A stretch of 60,710 bases of DNA from JBKHYJ01 sp046565505 (GCA_046565505.1 JBKHYJ010000070.1:1-60710), one strand, 5' to 3'; shown: positions 25,497-34,962, numbered from the stretch's first letter. Notes: generated from the letters alone by a model not told the origin. Program-made: numbers and translations.

Positions 25497-27176
25497 TTAA
25501 CCTTCTCGCTCGACGGCGGCGGGCTCATGCCCGGGGTCGAGCGTGGTCATCTCCGCCATCAGCAGTCGCTCGCATTCGGCGGGGGAAGAAGGGATTTTGT
25601 CTGCCTCCTTGTCCGCCTTCGTCGCGGACTTTAGCTCCGCGGACGGGAGCCAGAAGCCCGACAGCAAGCCCAGGGCCGCGAAAACTACGCCGACCAGGAA
25701 GACGTTCCGCAAGGCGCTGCCGAGCGCCGCTTCCATCGCGCGCAGCAGCGCCGGCCTCTCGGCTTCCATCCGGTGGTGCGCTATTGGGTCTATCAGCGCG
25801 CTCGAGTTACGCACGGCCGCGCTGACCTCTTCTTCCCCGAGCCCGCTCTGGCGCTGGATGTCAGAGGTGTGCGCGGCCAGGCTGATCGTCATGACCGTCC
25901 CCATGATCGCCACGCCTACCGTCTGCCCTATAGAGCGCGAGAACTGGTTGAGCGACGTGGCGATGCCGAGCCGGCCGCGCTCTACGGCGTTCTGCATGAC
26001 CAGAAGTAGCGCGAACGCCACGAGCCCCATCCCTGCGCCCATCGCCCCCATAGTCGCCACCAGCCACCACCGCGGGGTCGCCCGGCCGAAGGTCGAAAAG
26101 ACCCCGAAACTGAACGTCAAGATGGCTAGCCCCGCCAGGATCGTCGGGCGGTAGCCTATCTTAAAAATCAGCCGGCCGCCCAGGACCGCCGTCATAACCC
26201 ACCCGAGCAGAAACGGGGTCAGCATTATGCCGGCCTCCGTCGCCGTCCCGCCGAGCGTGCCTTGAATGAAAAGGGGTATGAAAGATATGGCGCCGAACAT
26301 GGACGCGCCCACCATGAAGCTCGTGATCGAGCCGACGCCCACCACGCGGTTGCGAAACAGCGAGAGGGGCACGATGGGCTCAGGGGCGCGCCGCTCCGTC
26401 CGCACAAACAGAATGCCGAAGGCCAGGATGCCCGCGACGATGACGTACATAAAAGGGTTGGCCCACACGCGCGGGTCGCCGCTCTCTACGAGGGCCAGGA
26501 GCAGGAGCGTGACGGCCAGCGTCAGCCATGCGGCCCCCCCATAATCTATGATGGGGGCCTCCGTGCGCTTCGGCTCGACCAGAGCCAGCCCCACCACGAT
26601 TGCCGCCGCGAGCCCGAAGGGGATGTTGATGTAGAAGACCCATCGCCAGGAAAAGCTGTCCGTGATGAAGCCGCCGGCCAGCGGGCCGAGTATTGACGCG
26701 AGGCCCCACACGCCGCTGAATAATCCCTGTATCCGCGTGCGCTCCGTCAAGGTGTAGATGTCGCCGTTGATCGTCATGCTTAGCGGTATCAGCGCGCCCG
26801 CCCCGAACCCCTGGATCGCGCGAAAGATTATCAACTGCGTGATGCTCTGCGAAGCGCCCGAGAGCGCAGACCCGAGCAGGAAAAATACGACCCCGGCGAG
26901 GTAGAGCGGCTTCCTGCCGTAAAGGTCCGACAGCCTCCCCCACACGGGCACGGTCACGGTCGAGGTCAGCAGGTAAGCCGAGAAGACCCAACTGTAATGG
27001 CCCAGCCCGCCCAGCTTCGCGATTATTGTAGGCATGGCCGTGCCTACGACCGTCGCTTCCAGCGCGGCCAAAAACATGCCCAGCATCACGCCCGCCGTCA
27101 CGACGCGCCGCCTGTTGATCGAAAGCGTTACGTGCGGCTTTTCTAATAACTCCTGCCCCGACTTTGATCTATTCAT
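25497..27176 (-). CDS. MFS multidrug exporter, DHA2/EmrB-QacA type
   Basis: 559 residues with about 14 hydrophobic helices, the size and count of the DHA2 drug:proton antiporters. Motif C of exporters is visible near SVWGLASILGPLAGGFI (GVWGLASILGPLAGG), and motif A-like residues in WGRLSDLYGRKPLYLAG. An amphipathic cytosolic tail follows helix 14. There is no EmrA-like periplasmic adaptor gene nearby, so it would act alone in the inner membrane. The ATG has no strong ribosome-binding site. Substrates cannot be predicted. Confidence 0.9.
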   Translation of the reverse strand: MNRSKSGQELLEKPHVTLSINRRRVVTAGVMLGMFLAALEATVVGTAMPTIIAKLGGLGHYSWVFSAYLLTSTVTVPVWGRLSDLYGRKPLYLAGVVFFLLGSALSGASQSITQLIIFRAIQGFGAGALIPLSMTINGDIYTLTERTRIQGLFSGVWGLASILGPLAGGFITDSFSWRWVFYINIPFGLAAAIVVGLALVEPKRTEAPIIDYGGAAWLTLAVTLLLLALVESGDPRVWANPFMYVIVAGILAFGILFVRTERRAPEPIVPLSLFRNRVVGVGSITSFMVGASMFGAISFIPLFIQGTLGGTATEAGIMLTPFLLGWVMTAVLGGRLIFKIGYRPTILAGLAILTFSFGVFSTFGRATPRWWLVATMGAMGAGMGLVAFALLLVMQNAVERGRLGIATSLNQFSRSIGQTVGVAIMGTVMTISLAAHTSDIQRQSGLGEEEVSAAVRNSSALIDPIAHHRMEAERPALLRAMEAALGSALRNVFLVGVVFAALGLLSGFWLPSAELKSATKADKEADKIPSSPAECERLLMAEMTTLDPGHEPAAVEREG

Positions 27177-27318
27177 TATTTGTTACTCGCGCAAATCATG
27201 CCCGGCCTGCCCGTCCGAGTAATGATGTTTTCTGATTCCCACCGATAAGCAATTATACGTGCCCGCATGCCTTTGTACATCGGGCAGACCGCGCCCGCGG
27301 ATGCGGCGCGTGGCTCTT

Positions 27319-27978
27319 TCACTTCCCGCGCGATTGACTGGCCCCTGATCTTTCATTCGGGATGGCCGCCGGCCCCGGGCGCGGCAAGAAACTGACGAGC
27401 AGGGCCGCCCAGCAGAATCCTATCAGGTAAGATGTAAGAACGTCGCTGGGCCAATGTGCCCCCAGAGCGACTCTCGCGCTGCCGCCTGCCAGCAGCAATA
27501 GGCAGCAGGCCGATACTACCGCCAGCCTGACGCGGCCTCTCAGCGTTCTCAAAGCGAGCATCGCCAGGTAACCGACCGACGATGCGTAGGTCAGGGCGAA
27601 GATGGAAGGGAAGGAGTACCCGGACAGCGGGCGGCTGACGTAAACCAGTGACGCGGGCGGGCGCGGGCGGGCAATCCGGGGGTTGAGCCAGTAGCCTGCC
27701 AGCCACATCCCCGCAAAGCTGATTAACGACATAAGGGCGCCTCGCCAGCCGCCCATAAGCCAGGAAGCTATGGCGGTGATTCCCAACAGAACGTACCCGG
27801 CCGGGGGCTGAGCGGTCTTCGTGACGGCCTCAGCCCACGCGGCCCCCGCGGCCAGAGATTGTATGAAGAGCGTGACAGGCACGTCGCCGGGAAAATATGG
27901 TCGAGGAGTCGCTGCCACTGCCAGGGGCGCCGTCAACGCCGACGCGGCCGCCCATGCTACCCACTGCCATCTGCGCAT
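27319..27978 (-). CDS. PAP2-superfamily membrane phosphatase with a degenerate motif
   Basis: 219 residues with about six hydrophobic helices. PAP2 motif 1 is present as RIARPRPP, and motif 3 as SARVALGAHWPSDVLTSY (SR-x5-H-x3-D). Motif 2, normally PSGH with the catalytic His, reads SFPSIFALTY, so the His is missing. Enzyme activity is therefore doubtful, or His is supplied otherwise. In intact relatives the substrates are phosphatidate, undecaprenyl-PP or PG-phosphate. It is codirectional with the MFS gene, 142 bp upstream of it. Confidence 0.82.
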   Translation of the reverse strand: MRRWQWVAWAAASALTAPLAVAATPRPYFPGDVPVTLFIQSLAAGAAWAEAVTKTAQPPAGYVLLGITAIASWLMGGWRGALMSLISFAGMWLAGYWLNPRIARPRPPASLVYVSRPLSGYSFPSIFALTYASSVGYLAMLALRTLRGRVRLAVVSACCLLLLAGGSARVALGAHWPSDVLTSYLIGFCWAALLVSFLPRPGPAAIPNERSGASQSRGK

Positions 27979-28392
27979 TCTTTTCTTTCCAGATACGTAG
28001 GTGGAGCGTCACGCAAAGATTCTCGCATTTTTAAATCGAAATTCATATGCCGGGTAATTGATCGCTATGCGGGCGGCCTCCGCGGGGGCCGAACTCCTTC
28101 GGCCCGCGTGTGATCGGGCGGGCACGCGATTTATGTCTTTACTCGGCGCAGGCGGATAGTCCGCAGGCTTGCCCGGACGAGCTATCGAGGTTCTCAGAGG
28201 AGGGAGGCCGCCGGGGGCGCTTGCACACCAGTCCCGGCGGAACGCATTCGCTTAAGGGGGAGGCTGACCGGGGCGCGGCGGGGGGTGGCGGGGAAAGCGT
28301 AGGGAGCGTGCCCGCCGCGCGCCGGTCGGAGGGGGCCTTGTCAGGCGCGGTTTTGTTTAATGGCGCCTCCCGAGGTGGCCTCAGCTATAGTT
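27979..28392. other. intergenic, GC-rich, one strong hairpin
   Basis: Spacer of 414 bp between two - strand genes. A stem with GGGCCGAA and TTCGGCCC flanks a CTCC loop at about 28081-28108, without a T-run on either side, so it could be a weak terminator for the 526-residue gene to its right. No coding signal or RNA gene is recognised. Confidence 0.5.
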
Positions 28393-29973
28393 CTATTTTA
28401 TGGGCGATTGCAGTCGGAAATTGTCATCAACCAGTCTCATGACGAGCGACGATTCGCTCTTGAGTTGCGTTGTGAGCGCCGATAAGCCCTCCTCGATTCC
28501 CGATTGCATGGCGCGTTCGAGGACGCCATCCTGCGGCGCCTTCTTGGGGAATGTAAGTTTCGGATTAAATGGTCCGACTTGCTGCATGAGCTGGCGGAGT
28601 ATGCCGCCCGCGACGAACTGCTCGAACGGCAGGTGGAAGAGCTGGACCTTCTCGAACAGTTGCGGCCATTCCCAGCGCGGAATCTTCTCTTTGAAGATGG
28701 GGAAATCCAGTATCCACTCCGTGACGGTGCAGCGCGAAGCGCGGCGGCCGAGCGCGTCGATAGCCTCTTCGCCCAGGTAATAGATCGGCGCATGTGGCGA
28801 AAGTTCTACTAAACGATCCGTCCACAGAATGGACCACCACGCGGCGTTGCGCATCGCCGCCTGTCTGTCCGGGGGCGCCAGCCAGACGCCGCAATTGAGG
28901 AAGTAAGCGTCGATTTTTTTGAGCGCGGCCTGCCCGGCGGCCGTCGCGTCGAATCCGGCATATGGAGACGGCGGCGCGGCTATGCCCGTCAGGTTGATGT
29001 CGAACCAGTGGTGCCAGGTCGAGTCCGCGACGATGCGCCCGACGTCCACGTTATGCCCATTGTAGGCCGACGCGACGCCGATCTCATGCCCGTGCTGGGT
29101 GGCGGACGGGTCCTTGATCTTCCCCCAGGCGATGACGACGGGCGCTTCCTGATGCCCGTTCTTTGTAGGCCACTTCGGGTCGCCCGCCGCCGGTGGCGGG
29201 GCCAGGGCTTCGCCCTCGTGCTGATGGTCCGGGAACACATCAATCGGCCCGTCAGGTCCACACAGCACGGGGTGCGGGCGATAGCGCCGCCTGAAGACGA
29301 ACGGCGACGACATGGGGAAGCGCGTGTAGCGGATCGTCTGCGGGCGGTCGTCGGACTGGTCCTCGAAATCAAAGGTCGCGCCCGGGTCCGGGCCGTCTTC
29401 GAGTGTGGTGTTCCAACCGGGCGGGATGCTGTCCGGGGCAGGATACCTGCGCATCTGGCCCGCGCGAGTAATTTGCCCCGCGATGCCTTTGCCCAGGTCC
29501 GCATGGTCTCCGGTCACGAGTATGCCGCCCGACTTCGGCGCGGCCATGAACTGGTCGAGCAGCGTCACCTCCGCGGCCGACAGGTTAGGCGCGCTGTTGA
29601 AGCCGAAGAACCAGATTTCGTCATAATTATTGATGATGTCGAGGTCCGTCAGCCGCTTGGCGCCCGCAATCGACGCGCTCGGGTCCGTGCCATCGCGGTG
29701 AGCAGTCTGTATGTCGAAATCGACGTAATAGTACGCGCGGCTCTCCAGCAGCGTCTTGACGTATTGGAGGCCGAGGAAAGAGCCGCCGACGAAATTCACC
29801 GGGCCGTCGGCGTACATCAGGATGCGGACTTTCGCGGGTATTCGCCACCAGGGATAGATCACCTCCCAGTCGAGGATGCCCCAGCGGTGGCGGATCGACG
29901 ACTGTAAAAACTGAAGCCTGTCGGCCGCCGTCAAGGTCGGTACTTCGATGTTCGTTTCCGTTTTTCGTGGCAT
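28393..29973 (-). CDS. conserved-looking 526-residue protein, function unknown
   Basis: Cytosolic; no signal peptide. Residues 50-170 read like a Rossmann-type class I glutamine amidotransferase-like/ThuA-like fold: VRILMYADGPVNFVGG, DIINNYDEIWFFGFN and SGGILVTGDHADLG, but I see no nucleophile Cys. Many histidines follow (FPDHQHEGEA, THHWF-like STWHHWFD), suggesting metal binding. A C-terminal helical part (LERAMQSGIEEGLSAL) ends the protein. AAGGAG precedes the ATG. The next feature upstream is the lone attC relic. No family is assigned. Confidence 0.7.
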   Translation of the reverse strand: MPRKTETNIEVPTLTAADRLQFLQSSIRHRWGILDWEVIYPWWRIPAKVRILMYADGPVNFVGGSFLGLQYVKTLLESRAYYYVDFDIQTAHRDGTDPSASIAGAKRLTDLDIINNYDEIWFFGFNSAPNLSAAEVTLLDQFMAAPKSGGILVTGDHADLGKGIAGQITRAGQMRRYPAPDSIPPGWNTTLEDGPDPGATFDFEDQSDDRPQTIRYTRFPMSSPFVFRRRYRPHPVLCGPDGPIDVFPDHQHEGEALAPPPAAGDPKWPTKNGHQEAPVVIAWGKIKDPSATQHGHEIGVASAYNGHNVDVGRIVADSTWHHWFDINLTGIAAPPSPYAGFDATAAGQAALKKIDAYFLNCGVWLAPPDRQAAMRNAAWWSILWTDRLVELSPHAPIYYLGEEAIDALGRRASRCTVTEWILDFPIFKEKIPRWEWPQLFEKVQLFHLPFEQFVAGGILRQLMQQVGPFNPKLTFPKKAPQDGVLERAMQSGIEEGLSALTTQLKSESSLVMRLVDDNFRLQSPIK

Positions 29974-30472
29974 GGTTTTACTCCTTAGTTATAGGTTGCA
30001 TAGGTTGGCAGTTGAAGCCGAGGGGCGGTTCTATGCCAAACGTCTCGCCCATCGGCGCATGACGCCGCGGGCTGGCGGGCCGCGAGCCGAACGCCGTAAT
30101 GACTATATGAAATCCGCTCGCGCGGGTCCGCCGCACGCAGTTGTTAGGGCGCGCGCTCCCTCAGTTGTCGCTTCCCCTTCGCGCTCACAGTCTCGGGCTT
30201 TATCCGCCCCTCCGAGCCGGTCTCATGACACACGCCTTCCGGCCGGCGCATCGACGCCGGGCAACCGAAGGAAGAGGGACGCGGCATAAGGAGCGCGCCG
30301 CGCGAACTCCTATCCGGTCATGCTCTCAGGTACATAAGCGGATGGCAGGTAAAACGTTTCCCGGCACGGCGGCCCGGGATGGGAGAAGGGTATTTTTATT
30401 AGGCGGGCGCGGCTTTACGAAAAGGGTGTTGGGGGTCAGGGGCCGGCCGGCGCGGCGCTCCGGGCTTGGCGC
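29974..30472. other. intergenic with a lone attC-like site
   Basis: About 500 bp without a credible gene on either strand. Besides the attC relic at 30057-30149 and the ribosome-binding site of the 526-residue gene, no other structure is recognised. Confidence 0.6.
30057..30149 (-). other. lone degenerate attC site
   Basis: A 93-bp element with the layout of the integron attC sites at 167-5223. Its right end AGTTGTTAGGG matches the conserved TTGTTAGRC end of those sites, and the left end GCATGACGCC matches GCCTAACGCC with changes. The inner arms GGCGGGCCGCGAGC and GCTCGCGCGGGTCCGCC pair, and GAGCCGAACGCC sits where CGCCGAACACT lies in the others. Orientation is the same as the array. Both outer core sites have lost consensus bases, so it is probably inactive. 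Confidence 0.72.
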
Positions 30473-30844
30473 TCAATCAGATTCGACAGGGTAGCCGAGT
30501 TCGTTCCAGCGCTTCCACCCGCCATCCATCGAGACGACGTTCTTATAGCCCATTTTTTGAAGCGCGTCGGCGGCGAGCGCGGAGCGGAACCCGCCGCCGC
30601 AGTACAGAATTATTTCGGCCCCGCGGTCGGGTACGGCCTTTTCTATGTCGCGTTCGATTACGCCTTTGCCCAGGTGCGCCGCGCCCGCGGCATGGCCTTT
30701 CCGCCACTCGTCGTCCTCGCGCACGTCGATGAGGTGAAAGCTTTCGCCCGCCTCCTGCCTGCGCCGGACATCTTCAGGTGTGGTCTCTCGCACGCGGCCC
30801 TTGGCGTCGTTGACGAGCTTTAAGAATCCTTCCGAGTGGTCCAT
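30473..30844 (-). CDS. rhodanese-domain sulfurtransferase
   Basis: 123 residues, a single rhodanese domain. The active-site loop is ILYCGGGFRSALAAD with the catalytic Cys, preceded by HLIDVREDDEWRKGHAAGAAH, the usual substrate-pocket strand. It transfers sulfur from thiosulfate or persulfides; the acceptor is unknown. I start at MDHSEGF (30844), preceded by GGGGGCG; the longer frame upstream has no similarity. In cassette orientation it lies immediately before the lone attC, though at 320 bp, and its GC is that of the chromosome. Confidence 0.88.
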   Translation of the reverse strand: MDHSEGFLKLVNDAKGRVRETTPEDVRRRQEAGESFHLIDVREDDEWRKGHAAGAAHLGKGVIERDIEKAVPDRGAEIILYCGGGFRSALAADALQKMGYKNVVSMDGGWKRWNELGYPVESD

Positions 30845-30928
30845 CGCCGCCCCCTGTCCAGTTGATTTCGCGCCCGCACGTAATGATAGCCCAGAGCCAT
30901 TCGCCGCGCAATTTCGCGGCCCGCGCGC

Positions 30929-30958
30929 TTGACCTACGCCACGGATAGTCAATAGAAT
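30929..30958 (+). promoter_or_regulatory. putative sigma-70 promoter for the S9 peptidase gene
   Basis: TTGACC (30929-30934), an 18-bp spacer and TAGAAT (30953-30958), five of six matches at both boxes, 75 bp before the ATG. Confidence 0.5.
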
Positions 30959-31032
30959 GCCTTCACAGAAAATCACTCTTCGATTATCAAACCAGTGGAC
31001 CGAAGGCAAAGCTGACAGACAGGAGCCGACTT

Positions 31033-33048
31033 ATGCGACATCGACACATTTTCACTTCGCTCGCGCTCGTCGTGGCGCTGAGCGCGGGCGCGTGGGCGAA
31101 CGGGCGCGGCAAAATCACCCTCGACCTTTATCTCGATTGGGAATACGTCTCGTCCCCGCAGATTTCCCCCGACGGCACCCAGGTCGTCTACGCTCGCCGC
31201 TGGACTGATAAAGTTAACGACAAGTTCGACAACGACATCTGGGTTATGAATTCGGACGGGACGAAGAACCGCTTTATCGTCAAAGGCTCTTCGCCGCAGT
31301 GGTCGCCGGACGGAAAGCGGATCGCCTACCTCGCCGCCGGCCAGCCGTCGGGCACGCAAATCTTCGTCAGGTGGATGGACACGGGCGAAGAGACGCAGTT
31401 GACGCGGCTCGAACGCTCGCCGAGCAACATCGAGTGGTCGCCCGACGGCAAGCGAATAGCCTTCAACATGAGCATGCCCTCGAAGCCCGCCTTCTCGATC
31501 AAGATGCCGCAGCGGCCCGCGGGGGCCAAATGGGTTGACCCGCCGCGCGTCATCGACAGGCTAGATTACCGCGCGGACGGGATGGGCTACAGGCCCGAGG
31601 GGTTCAGCCACATATTCGTCATACAGGATGGCGGCGGGACCCCGCGGCAATTGACGGACGGCGATTACAGCCACGGCGCGCCCGAGTGGACGCCGGATTC
31701 TCAAACGATAGTCTTCAGCGCGGTCAGGAAGCCCGAAGCGGAGTATCTCCGCGGGGGCGCTGACATCTACTCGATGTCGCTCGCCACGGGCCAGATTCGC
31801 CAGCTCACTGACCGCGAAGGCCCCGACACGAACCCAACCGTCTCGCCCGATGGCCGACTCATCGCGTATACGGGGTTCGATCAGACGCAGGACACCTACA
31901 CCGTGTCGAAGCTGTATGTGATGGACATCGATGGCAAGAACAAGAGGGTGCTGACGGCGAATCTCGACCGCGCGCCGTCGGAATTAAAATGGGCCGCTGA
32001 CTCGACCGGCGTCTACTTCACCGCCGAAGACCGCGGGACGAATAACCTTTACTTGGCCCCGGTCAGGGGCGGCGCGCCGCGACAGGTCACGGAAGGCAAC
32101 CACCAGTTCTCACTCTCCTCTATGACTAAGAATGGGATGGCGGCCGGCGTGCTGACGAGCCCGACCGAGCCGGGCGATGTCGCGGTGCTCAACGTCAGGC
32201 AGCCCGCGATGAAGAAGCTGACGGACGTTAATGGCGACCTGCTCGAAGGGCGCTCGCTCGGCGCCGTCGAAGAGATTTGGTACGACTCCGTCGGCGGCAA
32301 GAAGATTCAAGGCTGGGTGGTGAAGCCGCCCGACTTCGACCCGGCCAGGAAATACCCGCTGATACTCTACATTCACGGCGGGCCGCACTCGATGTACGGC
32401 GTGGGGTTCAACTTCGAGTTCCAGAACCACGCGGCCGAAGGGTACGTCGTGCTCTACACGAACCCGCGCGGCTCGACCGGCTACGGGCAAGAGTTCGGCA
32501 ACGCGATCAATAACAACTACCCGGGCGACGATTACACGGACCTGATGAACGGCGTGGACGCCGTGATAAAGAAGGGTTACGTGGACGAAAAAAATCTGTT
32601 CGTCTGCGGCGGCAGCGGCGGCGGCGTCTTGACCGCATGGATAGTCGGGCACACGGACCGATTCGCGGCGGCCGTCTGCATGAAGCCCGTCATCAACTGG
32701 TACAGCTTCGTCGGGACGACCGATGGCTCGTCGTGGTACTACAACTTCAAGAAGCTGCCGTGGGAGGACCCCGAGGAGCATTTGCGCCGCTCGCCGATAA
32801 CCTACGTCGGCAACGTGAAGACGCCCACCATGCTGATGACGGGGGAGCTTGACCTGAGGACGCCGATGGAGCAGACGGAGCAGTACTACCGCGCGCTGAA
32901 GTTAAGAAAGGTTGACACGGTGATGGTGCGCATACCCGACGAGTATCACCCGTTCAACGCCTCGCCCCGCCACCCGTCCAACAGGCTCCAGCAGATACTC
33001 TACCTCCGCGGCTGGTTCGAGAAGTACAGAAAGAAAGACGCCGCGTGA
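31033..33048 (+). CDS. exported S9-family prolyl oligopeptidase/acylaminoacyl peptidase
   Basis: 671 residues with a signal peptide (IFTSLALVVALSAGAWA). An N-terminal WD40-like/TolB-like propeller follows (ISPDGTQVVYARR; WSPDGKRIAYLA; WTPDSQTIVFSA). The C-terminal alpha/beta-hydrolase domain has S528 in CGGSGGGVLTAW, D607 in GELDLRTP and H639 in DEYHPF, a complete catalytic triad. Cleaves oligopeptides in the periplasm or outside. AGGAG lies eight bases before the ATG. Confidence 0.94.
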   Translation: MRHRHIFTSLALVVALSAGAWANGRGKITLDLYLDWEYVSSPQISPDGTQVVYARRWTDKVNDKFDNDIWVMNSDGTKNRFIVKGSSPQWSPDGKRIAYLAAGQPSGTQIFVRWMDTGEETQLTRLERSPSNIEWSPDGKRIAFNMSMPSKPAFSIKMPQRPAGAKWVDPPRVIDRLDYRADGMGYRPEGFSHIFVIQDGGGTPRQLTDGDYSHGAPEWTPDSQTIVFSAVRKPEAEYLRGGADIYSMSLATGQIRQLTDREGPDTNPTVSPDGRLIAYTGFDQTQDTYTVSKLYVMDIDGKNKRVLTANLDRAPSELKWAADSTGVYFTAEDRGTNNLYLAPVRGGAPRQVTEGNHQFSLSSMTKNGMAAGVLTSPTEPGDVAVLNVRQPAMKKLTDVNGDLLEGRSLGAVEEIWYDSVGGKKIQGWVVKPPDFDPARKYPLILYIHGGPHSMYGVGFNFEFQNHAAEGYVVLYTNPRGSTGYGQEFGNAINNNYPGDDYTDLMNGVDAVIKKGYVDEKNLFVCGGSGGGVLTAWIVGHTDRFAAAVCMKPVINWYSFVGTTDGSSWYYNFKKLPWEDPEEHLRRSPITYVGNVKTPTMLMTGELDLRTPMEQTEQYYRALKLRKVDTVMVRIPDEYHPFNASPRHPSNRLQQILYLRGWFEKYRKKDAA

Positions 33049-33297
33049 GTCGGCGAGGTAACCCGTGGGTTTAGAAGAATGTGGGCGGCGCGCGCGTTCA
33101 TCCCGCTTGAACGCGCGCGCCGCCCCGTTTCTTGCCGAGGATTCCACCCGGCGGGCGGGGCGGCAGAAGCCACTGTGATACAATCGGACCATCGCGCTTT
33201 ATACGGCGGACGATTGACGGGCGGTGTCGCGGCCAGTCCGAAGCGGGGCGGGCCCGCGGCTGTTGATTCAGGCTTACCGCATGCCGGGCGGGTGATT

Positions 33298-33660
33298 GTG
33301 GCGAGTCAAAACGATAAAAGTGAATTGCGAGTGGTCGAGCGGCCCGCGGATGAAGTGGTAATCATAGAGGGCGACTTGACCCGTCACAACGCGGCCGAGT
33401 TCGAGCGGCGAATGCGGGAGTTGAAGCCGTCACCTGGCGGCGTCGTGCGGCTGGATTTTTCGGGGCTTGATATAGATGATGGTTTGGCGTTGGTGACGGC
33501 TTTAAATTCGCTCAGGGAGCTGCGGGCCCGCGCGGCCAGGGTGATCCTCATGCGCGCCCCGCAGATGCTCTGTCATAATTTGTATCGCGTAGGCTTGCTG
33601 GGCGAGGGTGACGCCGTGGAGCTGGTCGATATGCGGCTCGACGAACCGGCGGGGTTTTAG
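33298..33660 (+). CDS. STAS-domain protein
   Basis: 120 residues with the SpoIIAA/anti-anti-sigma fold: VVIIEGDLTRHNAAEFERRM, VVRLDFSGLDIDDG and ARVILMRAPQML. The position usually holding the phosphorylated Ser (D-S-S/T) reads GLDIDDG, so no phospho-acceptor serine is present, and regulation by an anti-sigma kinase in the classical way is doubtful. I start at the GTG at 33298, after GGGCGGG. No anti-sigma kinase gene is adjacent; a binding role (STAS as an anion or partner module) is open. Confidence 0.8.
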   Translation: MASQNDKSELRVVERPADEVVIIEGDLTRHNAAEFERRMRELKPSPGGVVRLDFSGLDIDDGLALVTALNSLRELRARAARVILMRAPQMLCHNLYRVGLLGEGDAVELVDMRLDEPAGF

Positions 33661-33778
33661 ATTTCGGATTGCCGGAGTAGCCCGGCGCGGCGGCTCGCGC
33701 CGCATCGGGTTAGATTCCGAGGTATGCGAAAGCCCTTGAATCCAAAATCTAAAATCCAAAATGTGGAGGGTTTCACGC

Positions 33779-34867
33779 GTGAAGCGAATAGGGGTCTTGA
33801 CAGGTGGCGGGGACGCGCCGGGGCTTAATGCGGTGATCCGGGCGGTGGTCAAGACCGCGATCAGCATTTATGGCTGGGACGTGGTCGGAATAGAAAACGG
33901 GTTCGAGGGGTTGTTAGGCGACACGCAAACGCGGCCGCTCGGGTGCGATGACGTGCGGGGGCTGCTGCCACGCGGCGGCACCATCCTGGGCAGCGCCAAC
34001 CGCGGCCACTTCACCGCGCGCGTCGAGGAGGGCGGCTACGCGCGGGACGAGCAGGTATTCGCGGAAGCCATTCGCAACTTCGAGCGCCTCGGCCTCGAAG
34101 CCCTGATAGTGCTGGGCGGCGAAGGCTCGCAACTCATCGCGCACCAATTCTCGCAACTGGGCGTGCCGGTCATCGGCGTGCCGAAGACCATTGATAATGA
34201 CCTCGTCGGCACGGACCTGACGTTCGGGTTTGACACGGCGCTCGACATAGCCACGGAGGCCATAGACCGGCTTCACACCACGGCCGAGAGCCACAACCGC
34301 GTCATACTGGTGGAAGTCATGGGGCGTCACGTCGGGTGGATAGCACTTCAGGCGGGCGTCGCCGGCGGCGCCGACGTGATACTGATCCCGGAGATCCCTT
34401 TCTATATCGAAAAGGTCGCGGCGAAGATTCTGGAGCGCGACGCGGGCGGCAGGCGCTTCTCGATCGTCGTCGTTTCCGAAGGCGCTAAACCGGCCGGCGG
34501 GGGGGCCGTGTACGCAGACCCCGGCGGCACCGACAGGTCGGCGCGGCTAGGCGGGGTCGCCGAACAGGTGGCGAGCAGCATCTCTCGCCTGACGGACAAA
34601 GAGAGTCGCGTCGTAGTGCTCGGCCACCTCCAGCGCGGCGGCACTCCTACGGCTTTCGACCGCATGCTCGCGACCTGCTATGGCTCGGCCGCCGTGCGGG
34701 CCGCCGCGCGGGGGAAGTTCGGTCACATGATTTCATGGAGTTGCAACACGATCGTCACCGTCCCGCTCGAACAGTGCGTGCAGACTATTAAAGTCGTCCC
34801 GCCGAACCACTACCTGTTAGGCGCGGCGCGCGACCTCTCGATCTCATTCGCGGGGGAACAGGATTAG
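33779..34867 (+). CDS. pfkA: 6-phosphofructokinase, mixed group III type
   Basis: 362 residues. Phosphorylates fructose-6-phosphate in glycolysis. The N-terminal loop is IGVLTGGGDAPGLNAVI; the phosphate loop is VLGGEGS and the active-site strand PKTIDNDLVGTDLTFGFDTA. The Gly in GGEGS corresponds to residue 104 of ATP-type enzymes, whereas the Lys in PKTIDND is at the position (124) used by PPi-type enzymes; this G104/K124 combination marks group III PFKs. ATP use is likely but PPi cannot be ruled out. GTG start at 33779 with GGAGGG nine bases upstream; an ATG at 33761 overlaps that site and is rejected. Confidence 0.93.
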   Translation: MKRIGVLTGGGDAPGLNAVIRAVVKTAISIYGWDVVGIENGFEGLLGDTQTRPLGCDDVRGLLPRGGTILGSANRGHFTARVEEGGYARDEQVFAEAIRNFERLGLEALIVLGGEGSQLIAHQFSQLGVPVIGVPKTIDNDLVGTDLTFGFDTALDIATEAIDRLHTTAESHNRVILVEVMGRHVGWIALQAGVAGGADVILIPEIPFYIEKVAAKILERDAGGRRFSIVVVSEGAKPAGGGAVYADPGGTDRSARLGGVAEQVASSISRLTDKESRVVVLGHLQRGGTPTAFDRMLATCYGSAAVRAAARGKFGHMISWSCNTIVTVPLEQCVQTIKVVPPNHYLLGAARDLSISFAGEQD

Positions 34868-34962
34868 GCGACCCGCGAATAATTCCCGGCCGCCTCATGG
34901 CGCGGCGGTCGGGGCGGGCCATCAGGCGCGGGCGGCTTTCGCGCCCGCGTGCCGCCCGGCGC

